Shown here piece after piece: positions 50,757-60,000 of a stretch of 60,000 nucleotides of DNA. The DNA comes from Lineus longissimus (Eukaryota > Nemertea > Pilidiophora > Heteronemertea > Lineidae). The first letter of the stretch is position 1, and the number at the start of each line of letters is the position of its first letter. The position numbers and the translations under genes were made by a program. Location of the stretch: contig NC_088309.1 of the NCBI RefSeq assembly GCF_910592395.1, positions 9,862,501 through 9,922,500 on the forward strand, read 5' to 3'. The notes beneath the pieces are model-generated. The model was not told where the DNA came from and ran no database searches. It saw nothing but the letters and a program-made list of their open reading frames with translations.

Positions 50757-52973
50757 GCTTTTATATCTGATAGAGTTTGAAATTCTAAAAAGCTATTTTC
50801 TTGAAATCAATAGCAAGCTTTTGTTTTCACTCTTTAACAAGTTGGCCGTAAATCACAACTCTGGTTTAGGTATAGACATTAAATCGACAGCCACTTATAC
50901 AATCATCGTTCGTAACGAGGAAGCAGTGTCAAAATATAGTTTTTTTATACGAGAGATAATTTCCTCTATATAAGTGATTGATGGCAACAGTGATACCACT
51001 AGATCATAAACACTCTTCTTTTCTAGGTAAACGAGAGTAAAAACTAAATAATGAAGTATTATCTCGCGTAATTGTGTCCGTCTTTCACGTCAATTTGACT
51101 TTGGATTCACCCGTTGCATATTATAGCGTCTCGTCAAAATTTCTTTCCACTGACTTTGGTCGCGCTATACCCGCCTGACCGCATCTCTCCAACTTGATAT
51201 TGGATGTCGCTCTAGATATTAAATTTTCCTGGCGAGGCGCCTGCATCGACATTTTCTCTGACATGTGTCTTCTAGATATTTTTTGTTGTTGATGCATAAA
51301 GTTTGGTCGGAGAGAACATAGTGCTACTTGTAGCATGTACGTTGGGCAGTGATTGCGTTCAAAATGTCTCGGATGAATATCTATGTCTATCAAAACATAG
51401 CCCTATGCCCACAAGCGCTTCTTGCCCGTTTTGCAATTTGACGCTCAACTATCATTGTTTGTTTGATGATTGTCAATGTTGACTGAGTAGACGGAACGTA
51501 AGTTGCAGCGGAAAACGCGGTGGAGATAGGCCTTTTGTCGACGCGCTATTTTGTTGCCTACAACAAAATTCGCAAGTCTGTGGGGCCCGCTGCAGAGCAG
51601 GAACACCGCAATCTCATTGCAACCGACGTGTGTTCGCCGCAACTATAAACTGTGCTTAGATAGTTCGTATATTTTGGCACGTCGCTGTAGTAAAAAAGTT
51701 ACTCTGCAGCGTATTTAAGCGGCCTTGGCAACGGATATCTGAAGACACGTAAAATCAAGTGACCAATTTATTAAAATAAGGTCAACGAGCAGCAGTCCGC
51801 GAAATACCGGTATGTGACTCGCATTCGAGAACGATGAAGAGATGGTAAAGTATTTTAATGCATCATCATCTCTTTCGGCATTATATGATACCAACGAATA
51901 TCGAGTCCAACACGAAAGACAATCATATTTCTATACCACAAAGTATCATTATTTGTTGCGTGGGCCATTCCTGGTGTTACTTTTTATCGCCCATCTACCA
52001 CTCTCCCTCTCATTACGATTCGCCTTACGTAGCAACTCATTTTTGGCAAAGAAATGTTGCTGTGCTGGATGCAGTGTAATAAGCCTGACTGTATACCAAG
52101 TCGGTTGTCGGGCATCAACAATAGCCGTCCACGTATGCATATCCCTATGTATTTGAATAACAAAACCACTGCAGTTTCCCCCAAAATCGAGTTACAGCCA
52201 ATTATGTTGAAGTGTCCCTGGCCAATGGAAGTTAAAACGCAGATTCGCATATCTATTGATTAAGATCTCAATATTTTACCTAATACTGCCCATGTCGGAA
52301 AATGGTTCAACGTGACTTCGATGGGTCCCCAGTTATACATTGTAACTTACAATTATGTAACCTGGAGGATGTCTGATCTACATGTATATATGTCCTCTAA
52401 GCGACTCGCGGTTAGAAAATATTAGAATGAGCAAAGAAAATATAGAACTTGTACGATCAAAAATTATCAAGCAGGCTTATCTCAGGCATAGTTAACATAT
52501 AAATTCCGGTCGTATGAACTGGATAGAATCGTCCAAAAAGACTCTTGGATCCAAGAGAAATCATAAAAAAGCAATTCCGCTAGAATTCCAGTGAATCGCC
52601 CGGCAATCTCGTCTGAGTATCGGGCAAGCGATGACGTGTGTTTTGATCATATTTTGTGAAAACACTGTTCAAGACATGCAGACGATTGGATTGATTAGCG
52701 AGTAAGTGACTGGAATCGTGATACAGAAGGAATGGCGTGGAGATGTTCGACCAGTTTTTGATTCGATTCCTTCTGAAAGTGAAATAGGAGACGAGGTCGC
52801 TCACAGTCCGGATTCAAATTGATGCCTGGGATAATTTGAAACTGGAAACCTTCCAGATATTTCGATAGTCGAAAATTACTTTTACCACGGATTTATGCTA
52901 TAAATCCGTGACTCAATCATTTGGCTCTCTTCCTAAAGTGATCCTAGTATACTAATGGCACTGGTTTCCCTAG

Positions 52974-53734
52974 CTGCGGCTTACTCAGTTACTGAGCCTT
53001 CAAGTATCGAATATAGCTTTTTCCTATTGTGTTACATGTTTCTACCTCGATCGCACCGACGAGATGGGTCACCATTTCGGGTCATCCGCACCCGAGCTGC
53101 AAGAGGCTGTCAGAGACACGGACCAAGTCCTCAACTACCTCATTGAACGAATAGACGGCTATAACCAATGTCATGGTATATTCTGATCACGGCATGGCAG
53201 TACGACGAAAATAAGATCATATATGCCTTAAGCTTGCAGCACACTGGACGCCAACTCCGGCGGCAAGGCGCGTTTTTTGCCGCAAGAGTCCTGAACGCCT
53301 GAAAAATCCGTAGTGTGCTACGGACGGCGTCAGGCAAACGCCACTTGCCGCCACTTGCCGCCACTTGCCGCCACTTGCCGCCAGATATCTAGCATGTTTG
53401 ATTTTTGACGCCTGTAGCGGCGTCTGAACGCCAGTGAACGCAAGAAGAATCCAGGTGTGCTACGGATCGCCGCCAGAGTTGGCGTCAACCAGCGCCAACG
53501 GCGAGGCTTTGGCCAATCAGCTTGCGTCTTGACGTCACATGCTATCAAAATGGCAGCCCCCACGATTCTTGGAAGTGGCGGAAAAGACGCTACTGGACGC
53601 CAATTCTGAGTAGGTGTGCTATGAGCGCGATCCACTGCCGCCAACTCTGGCGTCGAGCGGCGTTCAGTCGCGTTCAGTCTGACGCGCCTTGCCGCCGAAG
53701 TTGGCGTCCAGTGTGCTGCAAGCTTTAGACAGAG
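52974..53734 (+). pseudogene. ENPP-like phosphodiesterase exon, frameshifted and interrupted by a MITE
   Basis: ENPP enzymes are extracellular two-zinc phosphodiesterases. The first reading frame gives CFYLDRTDEMGHHFG, with the zinc-ligand Asp and His of the D-x-x-G-H motif, and then LQEAVRDTDQVLNYLIER, a family signature. It ends in a TGA at 53184. The next frame, from about 53164, gives TNVMVYSDHGMA with the diagnostic SDHGM zinc-binding motif, ending at a TAA at 53212. The third frame, from 53201, gives YDENKIIYAL. Two frame changes are therefore needed, near 53160 and 53200. The MITE at 53231-53724 follows directly; after it the same frame resumes for a few codons and ends in the donor GAG|GTAAGT at 53734. 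Upstream, a branch point TACTAAT and the acceptor TTTCCCTAG precede 52974. The catalytic Thr and the C-terminal half were not found. Most likely a pseudogene; sequencing error could explain the frameshifts but not the MITE. Confidence 0.8.
53231..53724. mobile_element. PIF/Harbinger-type MITE, 494 bp, TTA target duplication
   Basis: Terminal inverted repeats of 42 bp match at 41 positions, starting AGCTTGCAGCACACTGGACG at both ends. TTA flanks both sides (53228-53230 and 53725-53727), the target duplication typical of PIF/Harbinger. The interior holds four to five copies of a 10-bp unit CTTGCCGCCA (53341-53383). At about 53509-53560 there is a promoter-like stretch: GGCCAATCAG, then TTGACGTCAC, then AAAATGGCAGCC. 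It has no transposase and is therefore non-autonomous. It lies inside the ENPP-like exon. Confidence 0.85.
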
Positions 53735-54163
53735 GTAAGTCGAACGAACCTGCATGCGTCACATGGCGGTGCAGTCGATACTATTGCATATAAGCTTACT
53801 GCACTGAAAAGGTTTTGACTGAGGTAAGTCGAACGAACCTGCGTCACATGGCGGTGCAGTCGATACTATTGCATATAAGCTTACTGCACTGAAAAGGTTT
53901 TGACTGAGGTAAGTCGAACGAACCTGCGTCACATGGTGGTGCAGTCGATACTATTGCATATAAGCTTACTGCACTGAAAAGGTTTTGACTGAGGTAAGTC
54001 GAACGAACCTGCGTCACATGGCGGTGCAGTCGATCCTATTGCATATAAGCTTACTGCACTGAAAAGGTTTTGACTGAGGTAAGTCGAACGAACCTGCGTC
54101 ACATGGCGGTGCAGTCGATCCTATTGCATACAGTAAGCTTACTGCACTGAAAAGGTTTTGATT
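53732..54163 (+). repeat. 85-bp tandem array, five copies, each with a consensus splice donor
   Basis: Units start at 53732, 53821, 53906, 53991 and 54076. Spacings are 89 (a 4-bp insertion in the first copy) and then 85, 85, 85. Copies are almost identical. Every unit contains GAGGTAAGTCG (a perfect 5' splice-site consensus), GAACGAACCTG, GCGGTGCAGTCGAT and AAGCTTACTGCACTG. The first unit overlaps the donor of the ENPP-like exon, so the array looks like amplification of the start of that intron. Confidence 0.9.
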
Positions 54164-56105
54164 GCAGCCTACTGCTTTGATTTGCATTATACTGTCTTAG
54201 ACGACACGAAAATAAAGCAAACTTGCTACTTTTAGATGCATATACAATGTAAAACATAGGCCTATCTGTTATGGTACATCGTGTTAAAAACCTGTATATA
54301 TGCTGTCAGCAATTGATACTTTATATTTACATATTTCGGCCTAAAGGAAGCGATATATCATTGATATATATCCGGCATACCTCGAAGATACACCAGCAAC
54401 TACTGTCAAGATGGCAAGTTGTGGCGGAGGCAGATGGGATGACTACAGACAGTTAAAACTGATAGCAACAGTTGTAACGATCGGGCATAACTGTCAAGAG
54501 ATCATCAACAATAGAGTAGGTAATAAAATATGAGAGTACAATGTATAATGTACATGATAAAGGAAACCTTGGTAACGTATAGTTGTCCGAATTTCTTGCT
54601 AGAATATGATAATAATGCAACCAAAGAATGACTTCATTAGCTCTAGTGCCGCTATCCAATGTTCTATTGGTTCGAACTCTAGGGGTCACGGGTTCGAACC
54701 CCAGAGTCGACGTGAGACTCGGGTAGGTATCTTTGTCTAACCTGCCTCAATCCGGGTATGATTACGAGTACCGTTTAGGATCTACTGAAGGGATTCTTCA
54801 GGATAGACTGCGGGGTTACTAAATATGTATTAATTCGTGATTTTAATGTATTTGTTCTCATTTCTGTTCAATTCTAACACTTGAATTCAAGCCAAATATG
54901 CTTTATTTTGAGGAAAAAACATAATATAGGAGTTCAAGAACATATAGTTATTCAAAACTTTCGATCAACGTTCTAAACAGTTACAATACAATGAAGATAA
55001 AAAAGAAGTTTTATGAATGACGGTGATGAAATGAAAACAGCAACTCACTCATCATTTGTTTAGAGAATCCAGGTAAGTCCGCTCAATCTGTATCCGAGCA
55101 GGTCACTGCGCCCTGTAAATCCCAGTCAGGAGCGCAACAACATCACAGAAGATCCAAACAAGTGTGGTTTCATTCCTGGGACAACATTCTATCTAAACAG
55201 TGACGATTGAAAAGTTCTTAAAATCAATATGATGCGACGGCTGTTACTGCTGCTTGTGGCCTAGTGGGAAACGGCGAAACTAGAGTTATCGCTGCATCCG
55301 TGTGATGCTGCGATGAGAACACAAATTATACTAATGATGCTGCAATTGATGAATGTCATTAGCTTTATAGTCATCGAGGTTAAAGACTCTCACAGCTAAA
55401 CGCGTCCGGTTAATTGTAATGGTGATATTCAAGGCAATCCTTTATACCATTATCGTACTTTTTTTAATCGGAATGTATCAAAGTAGAACTCTTCCCAGCC
55501 CTCTCCATGCGCATTATCTTTTCTCAACATAACTTTTTGTGTACAAAGCGTCGTGTTTTTTACCATGTTGGCCTGAAAACAAAAATATAGTTTTGAATAC
55601 TTCAACAATGGTTATTTCCAAAATGAACAAAAAGCCCACATACACGCAAGAAAGTTAAACAGATTAGACGGAAAAGGTATCGGGTTTCGAAATTTCCTCA
55701 TGCCAGTATAATTGACTGGGGTGATTGGAAGTATAAAAAGTACCCTTTGCGCCACTTCATGTGGTGAAACATCGGTGCGAAAGACACCCGACCTGGGTAT
55801 CAGCTAGGTATTTAACGATATGGGGCCGCTCTTTTTTGGATATCATGCTAAATTATAAGAAGAATGGAATTTCAGGTCTGTTTTGAAGCATCCTAACAAT
55901 ATACTCCGCATGTCGATATTTCAATGACGTATACAGGAGTAAAAAAGCCTGATCACATTGGAAGGTTTTGAAGAAGAAAGTAAGGTTTGCTTCGCTAATT
56001 CTACCTCGAATTGTTAAGTGCAATAACGCTTGATCTGATTAGCAAGATGTCAACTTGCTTTCTTGAAAATTTGCAGCGCAGCTGGGTTGTTGCTGTCAAC
56101 ATCAA
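54164..56105. other. Intergenic DNA right of the ENPP-like relic
   Basis: Apart from the SINE at 54635-54785 I see nothing recognisable, and no later ENPP exon (for example the GNHGYDN region). Confidence 0.55.
54635..54785 (+). mobile_element. Second tRNA-derived SINE, related tail
   Basis: TTAGCTCTAGTGCCG (A-box-like) is followed by CACGGGTTCGAACCCCAG (an intact B box). The tail, CTAACCTGCCTCAATCCGGG TATG...GAGTACC, parallels that of the SINE at 11785-11952. The acceptor and anticodon arms do not fold as a real tRNA. Confidence 0.55.
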
Positions 56106-56225
56106 CGACGCGTATCACGCTAATATAGAACTTCCAGCGTCATTGCCTTCGTTAGCCTCCGCCCATATTGACGCCTGTTGTCTGGAAGCTGAGCAATGTA
56201 AATACATTGAGGGTGGTCAAGATGT
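56106..56225. repeat. Dispersed repeat family, copy 2
   Basis: Partner of the copy at 7675-7790, with small insertions (CATATTGAC before GCCTGTTGTCTGG, and GGT in the CATTGAGGG block). Some 48 kb separate the two copies. Confidence 0.65.
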
Positions 56226-56280
56226 ATAGACCTGGCCACAAATGAGATATAAGAATGCATGACATTGTCTTGTAACGACC

Positions 56281-56346
56281 TGACAAGTGGAAGTAACGTA
56301 CATGACAAGTGGAAGTAACGTACATGACAAGAGAAAATGACGTACG
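56281..56346. repeat. 22-bp tandem repeat, three copies
   Basis: TGACAAGTGGAAGTAACGTA CA occurs exactly at 56281 and 56303, and a diverged copy is at 56325. Confidence 0.85.
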
Positions 56347-59226
56347 TTATTTTCCCCTGGACATGACGACAATGCTATCCAATCGAAACGCTTTGACCAT
56401 CAACGACTGGAGGTAATCAATTCGCCGATTCCGGAGCTCATCTTGAAAATGTTTCGAGTACGATCATTTTCTCCCATGGGTTTATGCGTGATCCCTTCAC
56501 CGGCCGCTGCGCTCACCTGATCTCTTGCTAACATCATCACACTCCCCTCGTCGCACTCGACCCTTATAGAATGAGACTTTAGTGTGTCTGGCATTGTTGT
56601 GATCAGACATTAGAGCCATCAAACAAATCAATTGCATCCTAAGAAGTCTTTTGCTGGTGATTACTGGGTTCGAGCACAATTCGTCAGAGTCATCTGTTTT
56701 GTTTACTCCACATTTGTATCCTGACTCTTCTATAGATCGGCTGCGCAAACACTTGCTCGATGGATTGGTGAATTCAGCGTTCACCATGTTGAATTCAGAG
56801 TTTACCATGCTCACCATGGTGAATGTAGAATTTTCATCATGCTCACCCTGGTAAAATATTTCTCACCGTCCCAATTCACCGTGGTGAAGTGCTGTCAGTT
56901 TACCATGGTGAATTGTGGATTTATCATGAAGAAATTGAGACACATTTTTCCTAAGGATAGTGCCAAGTCAAGGAATCCATTCCTTCAAAGTTATGATCAC
57001 GGGATAAGAATGGGGTATAGTGCTTGATCGTGCCAAAAGTAACATTTTTGTTACATTATCTTCAGTTTGAGTTTTCGATTCTTTTCGTTATAACTCTTAT
57101 GATTGTTTGGTCTTGTGCTAAGTCATGGGGTTGCTTTCTTCATGTCCATTTATCCGAGGGGTGCGAAAATCCTAAAGTCTCTATCATCACCTAATTAGAT
57201 CGGCATGGATTTGTTTCACCTTTTTAGTCATTGGTAAAGTTTTATTCAAATGTATCAGAAAACTCTGAATCTAACTTTTATCAGTGATAAAAATACACCT
57301 GCCTACAAGTTTATATTGACCATGAACATACAACTTAAAAAACGTAATTTGTAAAGCTATATTTGTCGACTTCAAAACATCCGCAATGTTGAACATCAAC
57401 TTCATGATAAGTGAAAAGCTACACTCAAAATATTGTAATATACTGTAAAATTGAGTGTCAATTTCAACTAACTGGAGTACCAAGAGCATTGTTTCCCCGC
57501 TACTCTGTACTATATCTGATTTCCGGTGACCGAGTGAGCGGCAAAACCTCATGCTAACATCGATTATATATATAGAGTTGTTGACGTTGAAAGCTCAACG
57601 TGTTATTTATTTGATTCAATGCCTATTATGAATGTGGTACTGAAATCCGTTTAGACTACTCAATCGAAGTACTTGCACTTGATATTGAACCAGCTAGCTA
57701 AACAACCTTAGCTTGTCAGCTTCGAAACGTATTCACGTATATTGTACGAGTATTACTAGCTAGGCCGGACACTGTTACCACCGTTACTGAGTGAATGAAG
57801 ATATCAACCAAGTCATATCTGATATTCCGACATCTCCTTGATTCCTTGTTATTAGTTTTATATTCACCAATATACCAAAATGAATCAAATATGAAAGTAA
57901 GGTTATTAGTGGTGTGACATCTTTAGATATGACGGCTTCGTGGGTAATGTAGTCGCAATGAAGGATGCATGCTGTTGAATGACGACAGCGAGGAAAAGCA
58001 ATTTCAATACGCCGTGCTGTGCAATACGAAATAGGCAGGTATCCCTAGCTGCGAACGACGAAGTATCGAAAGACGAAGTACGAACAACGAAGATCTCTCT
58101 CGTCATCAGTCATGTGCTTATTCATTTAAGAGACACTCGTAAAGCGTCTTTTATACAAACGTAGATGTAAAAAGAGGAATCTGGGACACTTTCAGAAGAA
58201 GTTAACCAAACCAGAGGGCTAGATTACATAGCGTACCAATCTAGTCATGCCTGTAGGTGTCCGTCTATACTACTCTAGTTTGGTGTGAAACAGCCCTCAC
58301 GATGACGCCGTTGACTGCATGGTGGCAAGCCGGAGCAATTGGCGTTGTGCACTGCTTCATATCTTCCTATATTCATTCTGTTCGAATTTGAATATGACAC
58401 TTCCTTGGCTCTGGGAAAGGTCCATTGGTTCTACTCAAAAATAAGAAAATTACTAAATGGAGTGTTTGTCCGCAAACAATAAGTTTTCAATTTGACGACG
58501 ATACAGAACGCTGTGAATTTTTGTAGGCAACATCTCCCGCAATCATCACACGGGCAGAAGTGTTTTCTTTATTCGTTGGAGTGCGAAATGATAAATGCTA
58601 TCATCCAGGCTGCCTTCGGTCTGACTCGAGATTACAGATGTGAATATCGACAACGAAAGATGCAATTTTGCACTACGGCTAACTCTGTCATTTGGAAACA
58701 AAACTGTAATCATCTTGCGTCAATATCGACATCTCAGGAGGTCGCTTTGAGCTGAAATCAGCCCGCTTCGCGACGCGGGATAATGGAACTGTCATGCCTG
58801 TAGGTGTCCAAAGACAGATCATGATCAAATGAATATAATCTTTGCCCGGCGACCGTTCCTTATTCACAAGGATTTCGGTGTCCCGCTGATCTATGTGCAT
58901 CAGACCAAAAAGAGCGCGATATAATTCTTCAAGACGACGGTGGTGAGTCGGGCAATCTACGTCATACCTCTTTCAGAGACTGGGGCGTTTGCAACCATAA
59001 CCGATTGATACGACAGTGAAGAGTATCATCACTTAATGAAAAAGACTTTTAGCTGGGTTTTGTGTCAAGGGAACTGTCATAACTGGATAATCTATTCATG
59101 GGTGAATGCGTTACTGTTTCTGGGTAAAATGGTATCAGTCAGCAATAACTGATTGGCAGGGAATTCCGACAGAAAAATTTAAGATGTAATTTGATCTTTC
59201 TGCTTTGTCTCCATCTTGCCTTCCAG
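56347..59226. other. Intergenic or intronic DNA
   Basis: Contains the palindrome cluster at 56760-56935, a G+C-richer segment at 56400-56600 with open frames on both strands, and a 19-bp repeat GTCATGCCTGTAGGTGTCC at 58245 and 58791. No gene is recognised. Confidence 0.5.
56760..56935. repeat. Cluster of CCATGG-centred imperfect palindromes
   Basis: About six variants of TTCACCATGGTGAA occur in some 170 bp, for example CTCACCATGGTGAATG, ATTCACCGTGGTGAAG and GTTTACCATGGTGAATTG. They are irregularly spaced and alternate with GAATTCAG-like segments. Confidence 0.7.
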
Positions 59227-59337
59227 CCTCCTTGCGCCGGACCGGAAGTCTTTATTTGATGACATGGTTCCGGAGGAATATCATGTCTGCTCAGCCTCGT
59301 CCGAAGTCATTGCGCCTCCGCCAATTCCTGACGCAAG
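59227..59337 (+). CDS. Likely internal exon of an unrecognised gene
   Basis: A very strong acceptor (TTGTCTCCATCTTGCCTTCCAG) ends at 59226 and a plausible donor, GCAAG|GTGGTT, begins at 59338. The 111-bp interval is open in the frame beginning CTC at 59228. It translates as 37 residues including DRKSLFDDMVPEEYHVC and then SSEVIAPPPIPDA, acidic then proline-rich with good codon use. Both boundaries are phase 2, so the exon is symmetric. G+C is clearly higher than in the flanks. I do not recognise the family. A second frame across the same interval is also open but gives an Arg-rich peptide that looks less natural. Neighbouring exons would be expected further right or in the preceding intergenic stretch. 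Confidence 0.4.
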
Positions 59338-60000
59338 GTGGTTTTACCAGGCTGATGTCTGCTTTGGAGAATGCATGCCTTCCGCTCTGACACAAAAGCG
59401 CCACGATGCATCATTCTGACTGGAAGTGTACACGTCAGTATGTCAGTGCAGCATTTTTACGAAATCTCTAAACTTTCAATTTGCCGTCAAATCATAAGTA
59501 ACAGAAGTTGGCCATCTGCGAAAGAATCTCTTTATACGCAACGCATGTCTAGTATAATCATCATCACCATCATTACCGGCGTCGTAACGCCACCTCATAC
59601 GAAACTACTGGCATACCATGCCACGCTCTCATTAAAGTTTTGAAAGCAAACTTAATGGAGATTCCAATCTATTAATTCTGTCTAATTTGTGCAATGGTTC
59701 AGTTTCATCACATTTAGCTCACGAAGAAGAAGATTTTAGTGATGCAATTTGAATTTTGTAACAGCACCCCAAAACTGGCACCAGCTTACTTTCACACCAT
59801 CAACAGCAAATAAATCTCTATAATTAGTTCTCTGATTAGGCATCTATTTCACGAAATATATCACTTGATTCATCTCTACAAGGCAATAAATTAAATCTTA
59901 AGCATTCTTTACATGTTAATATTGCTATATAAACAGTTTGCCAAGGAAGTCGTATCTCCTACATGTTGCAGTGAAAGTAAGCAACCATTCCACGAAATCA
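59338..60000. other. Probable intron start and AT-rich DNA
   Basis: Follows the donor of the exon at 59227-59337. Nothing else recognised. Confidence 0.5.

Larger units (their letters stand above)
48557..52973. other. Intergenic DNA, or introns left of the ENPP-like relic
   Basis: Holds the 34-bp repeat pair, the two hairpins at 49226 and 50687, and a 10-bp hairpin CACGGATTTA/TAAATCCGTG at 52890-52914. No earlier ENPP exon (catalytic Thr region) was found on the plus strand. Confidence 0.5.

Noticed and set aside
54411-54456. VVAEADGMTT resembling the SDHGM block of ENPP
   Set aside because: The metal-binding Asp-His pair is missing, and the true SDHGM block is already present at 53182-53196.
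54660-54720. Possible tRNA gene with an intact B box
   Set aside because: No acceptor or anticodon stem can be formed; better explained as a SINE head.
56366-56412. GHDDNAI reading resembling the GxHGYDN motif of ENPP
   Set aside because: Only scattered identities, and the following residues do not fit the family.
1-60000. CRISPR arrays, operons, phage or other prokaryotic systems
   Set aside because: Tandem repeats lack the spacer pattern, genes have splice signals, and there are no ribosome-binding sites or gene clusters of prokaryotic type.

Overview
The window is nuclear DNA of a metazoan, most likely a marine invertebrate (a spiralian or invertebrate deuterostome; I cannot place it further). 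It is AT-rich with low gene density. It carries GT-AG splice sites with pyrimidine tracts, a eukaryotic tRNA-Arg(UCG) with a Pol III T-run terminator, tRNA-derived SINEs, PIF/Harbinger-type elements with TTA or TAA target duplications, and a decayed non-LTR retrotransposon tail. Nothing suggests bacterial or viral DNA: there are no operons, Shine-Dalgarno sites or CRISPR arrays.

Three protein-coding loci are clear. (1) 10202-9743, minus strand: first coding exon of a two-pore-domain (K2P) potassium channel, ending in a perfect splice donor inside the first selectivity filter; the rest of the gene is not visible here. (2) 35721-34714, minus strand: an intronless class A (rhodopsin-like) GPCR with altered DRY and NPxxY motifs. 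(3) 44339-42714, minus strand: an intronless major-facilitator transporter of the SLC18 (vesicular amine transporter) type, with a long glycosylation-rich first luminal loop. The tRNA gene lies at 3847-3919.

Two broken genes can be read by following frame changes. At 52974-53734 (plus strand) is an exon of an ENPP (ectonucleotide pyrophosphatase/phosphodiesterase) with two frameshifts. A 494-bp Harbinger-like MITE sits inside it, just before a GTAAGT splice donor, and that donor region is repeated five times in an 85-bp tandem array (53732-54163). At 17734-17931 is a frameshifted, ADAMTS-like thrombospondin type 1 repeat. A further exon of an unrecognised gene is likely at 59227-59337 (plus strand); weaker candidates are at 1014-1235, 5051-5490, 14007-14502, 20704-20790, 36039-35833 and 39089-38857.

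The rest is intergenic or intronic DNA with many repeats: Harbinger-type elements (2490-2846, 36537-36994, 53231-53724), a hairpin MITE (48431-48556), two SINEs (11785-11952, 54635-54785), a retrotransposon 3' end (39590-39842), a complex satellite (40100-41008), minisatellites (26385-26550, 27957-28395, 53732-54163, 56281-56346) and a cluster of CCATGG-centred palindromes (56760-56935). The 8-mer TACATGTA is strongly over-represented (about 29 copies counted by eye, about 2 expected). The genes do not form a pathway together. The most unusual object is the ENPP relic with its exon-inserted MITE and amplified splice donor; I saw no convincing new multi-gene system.
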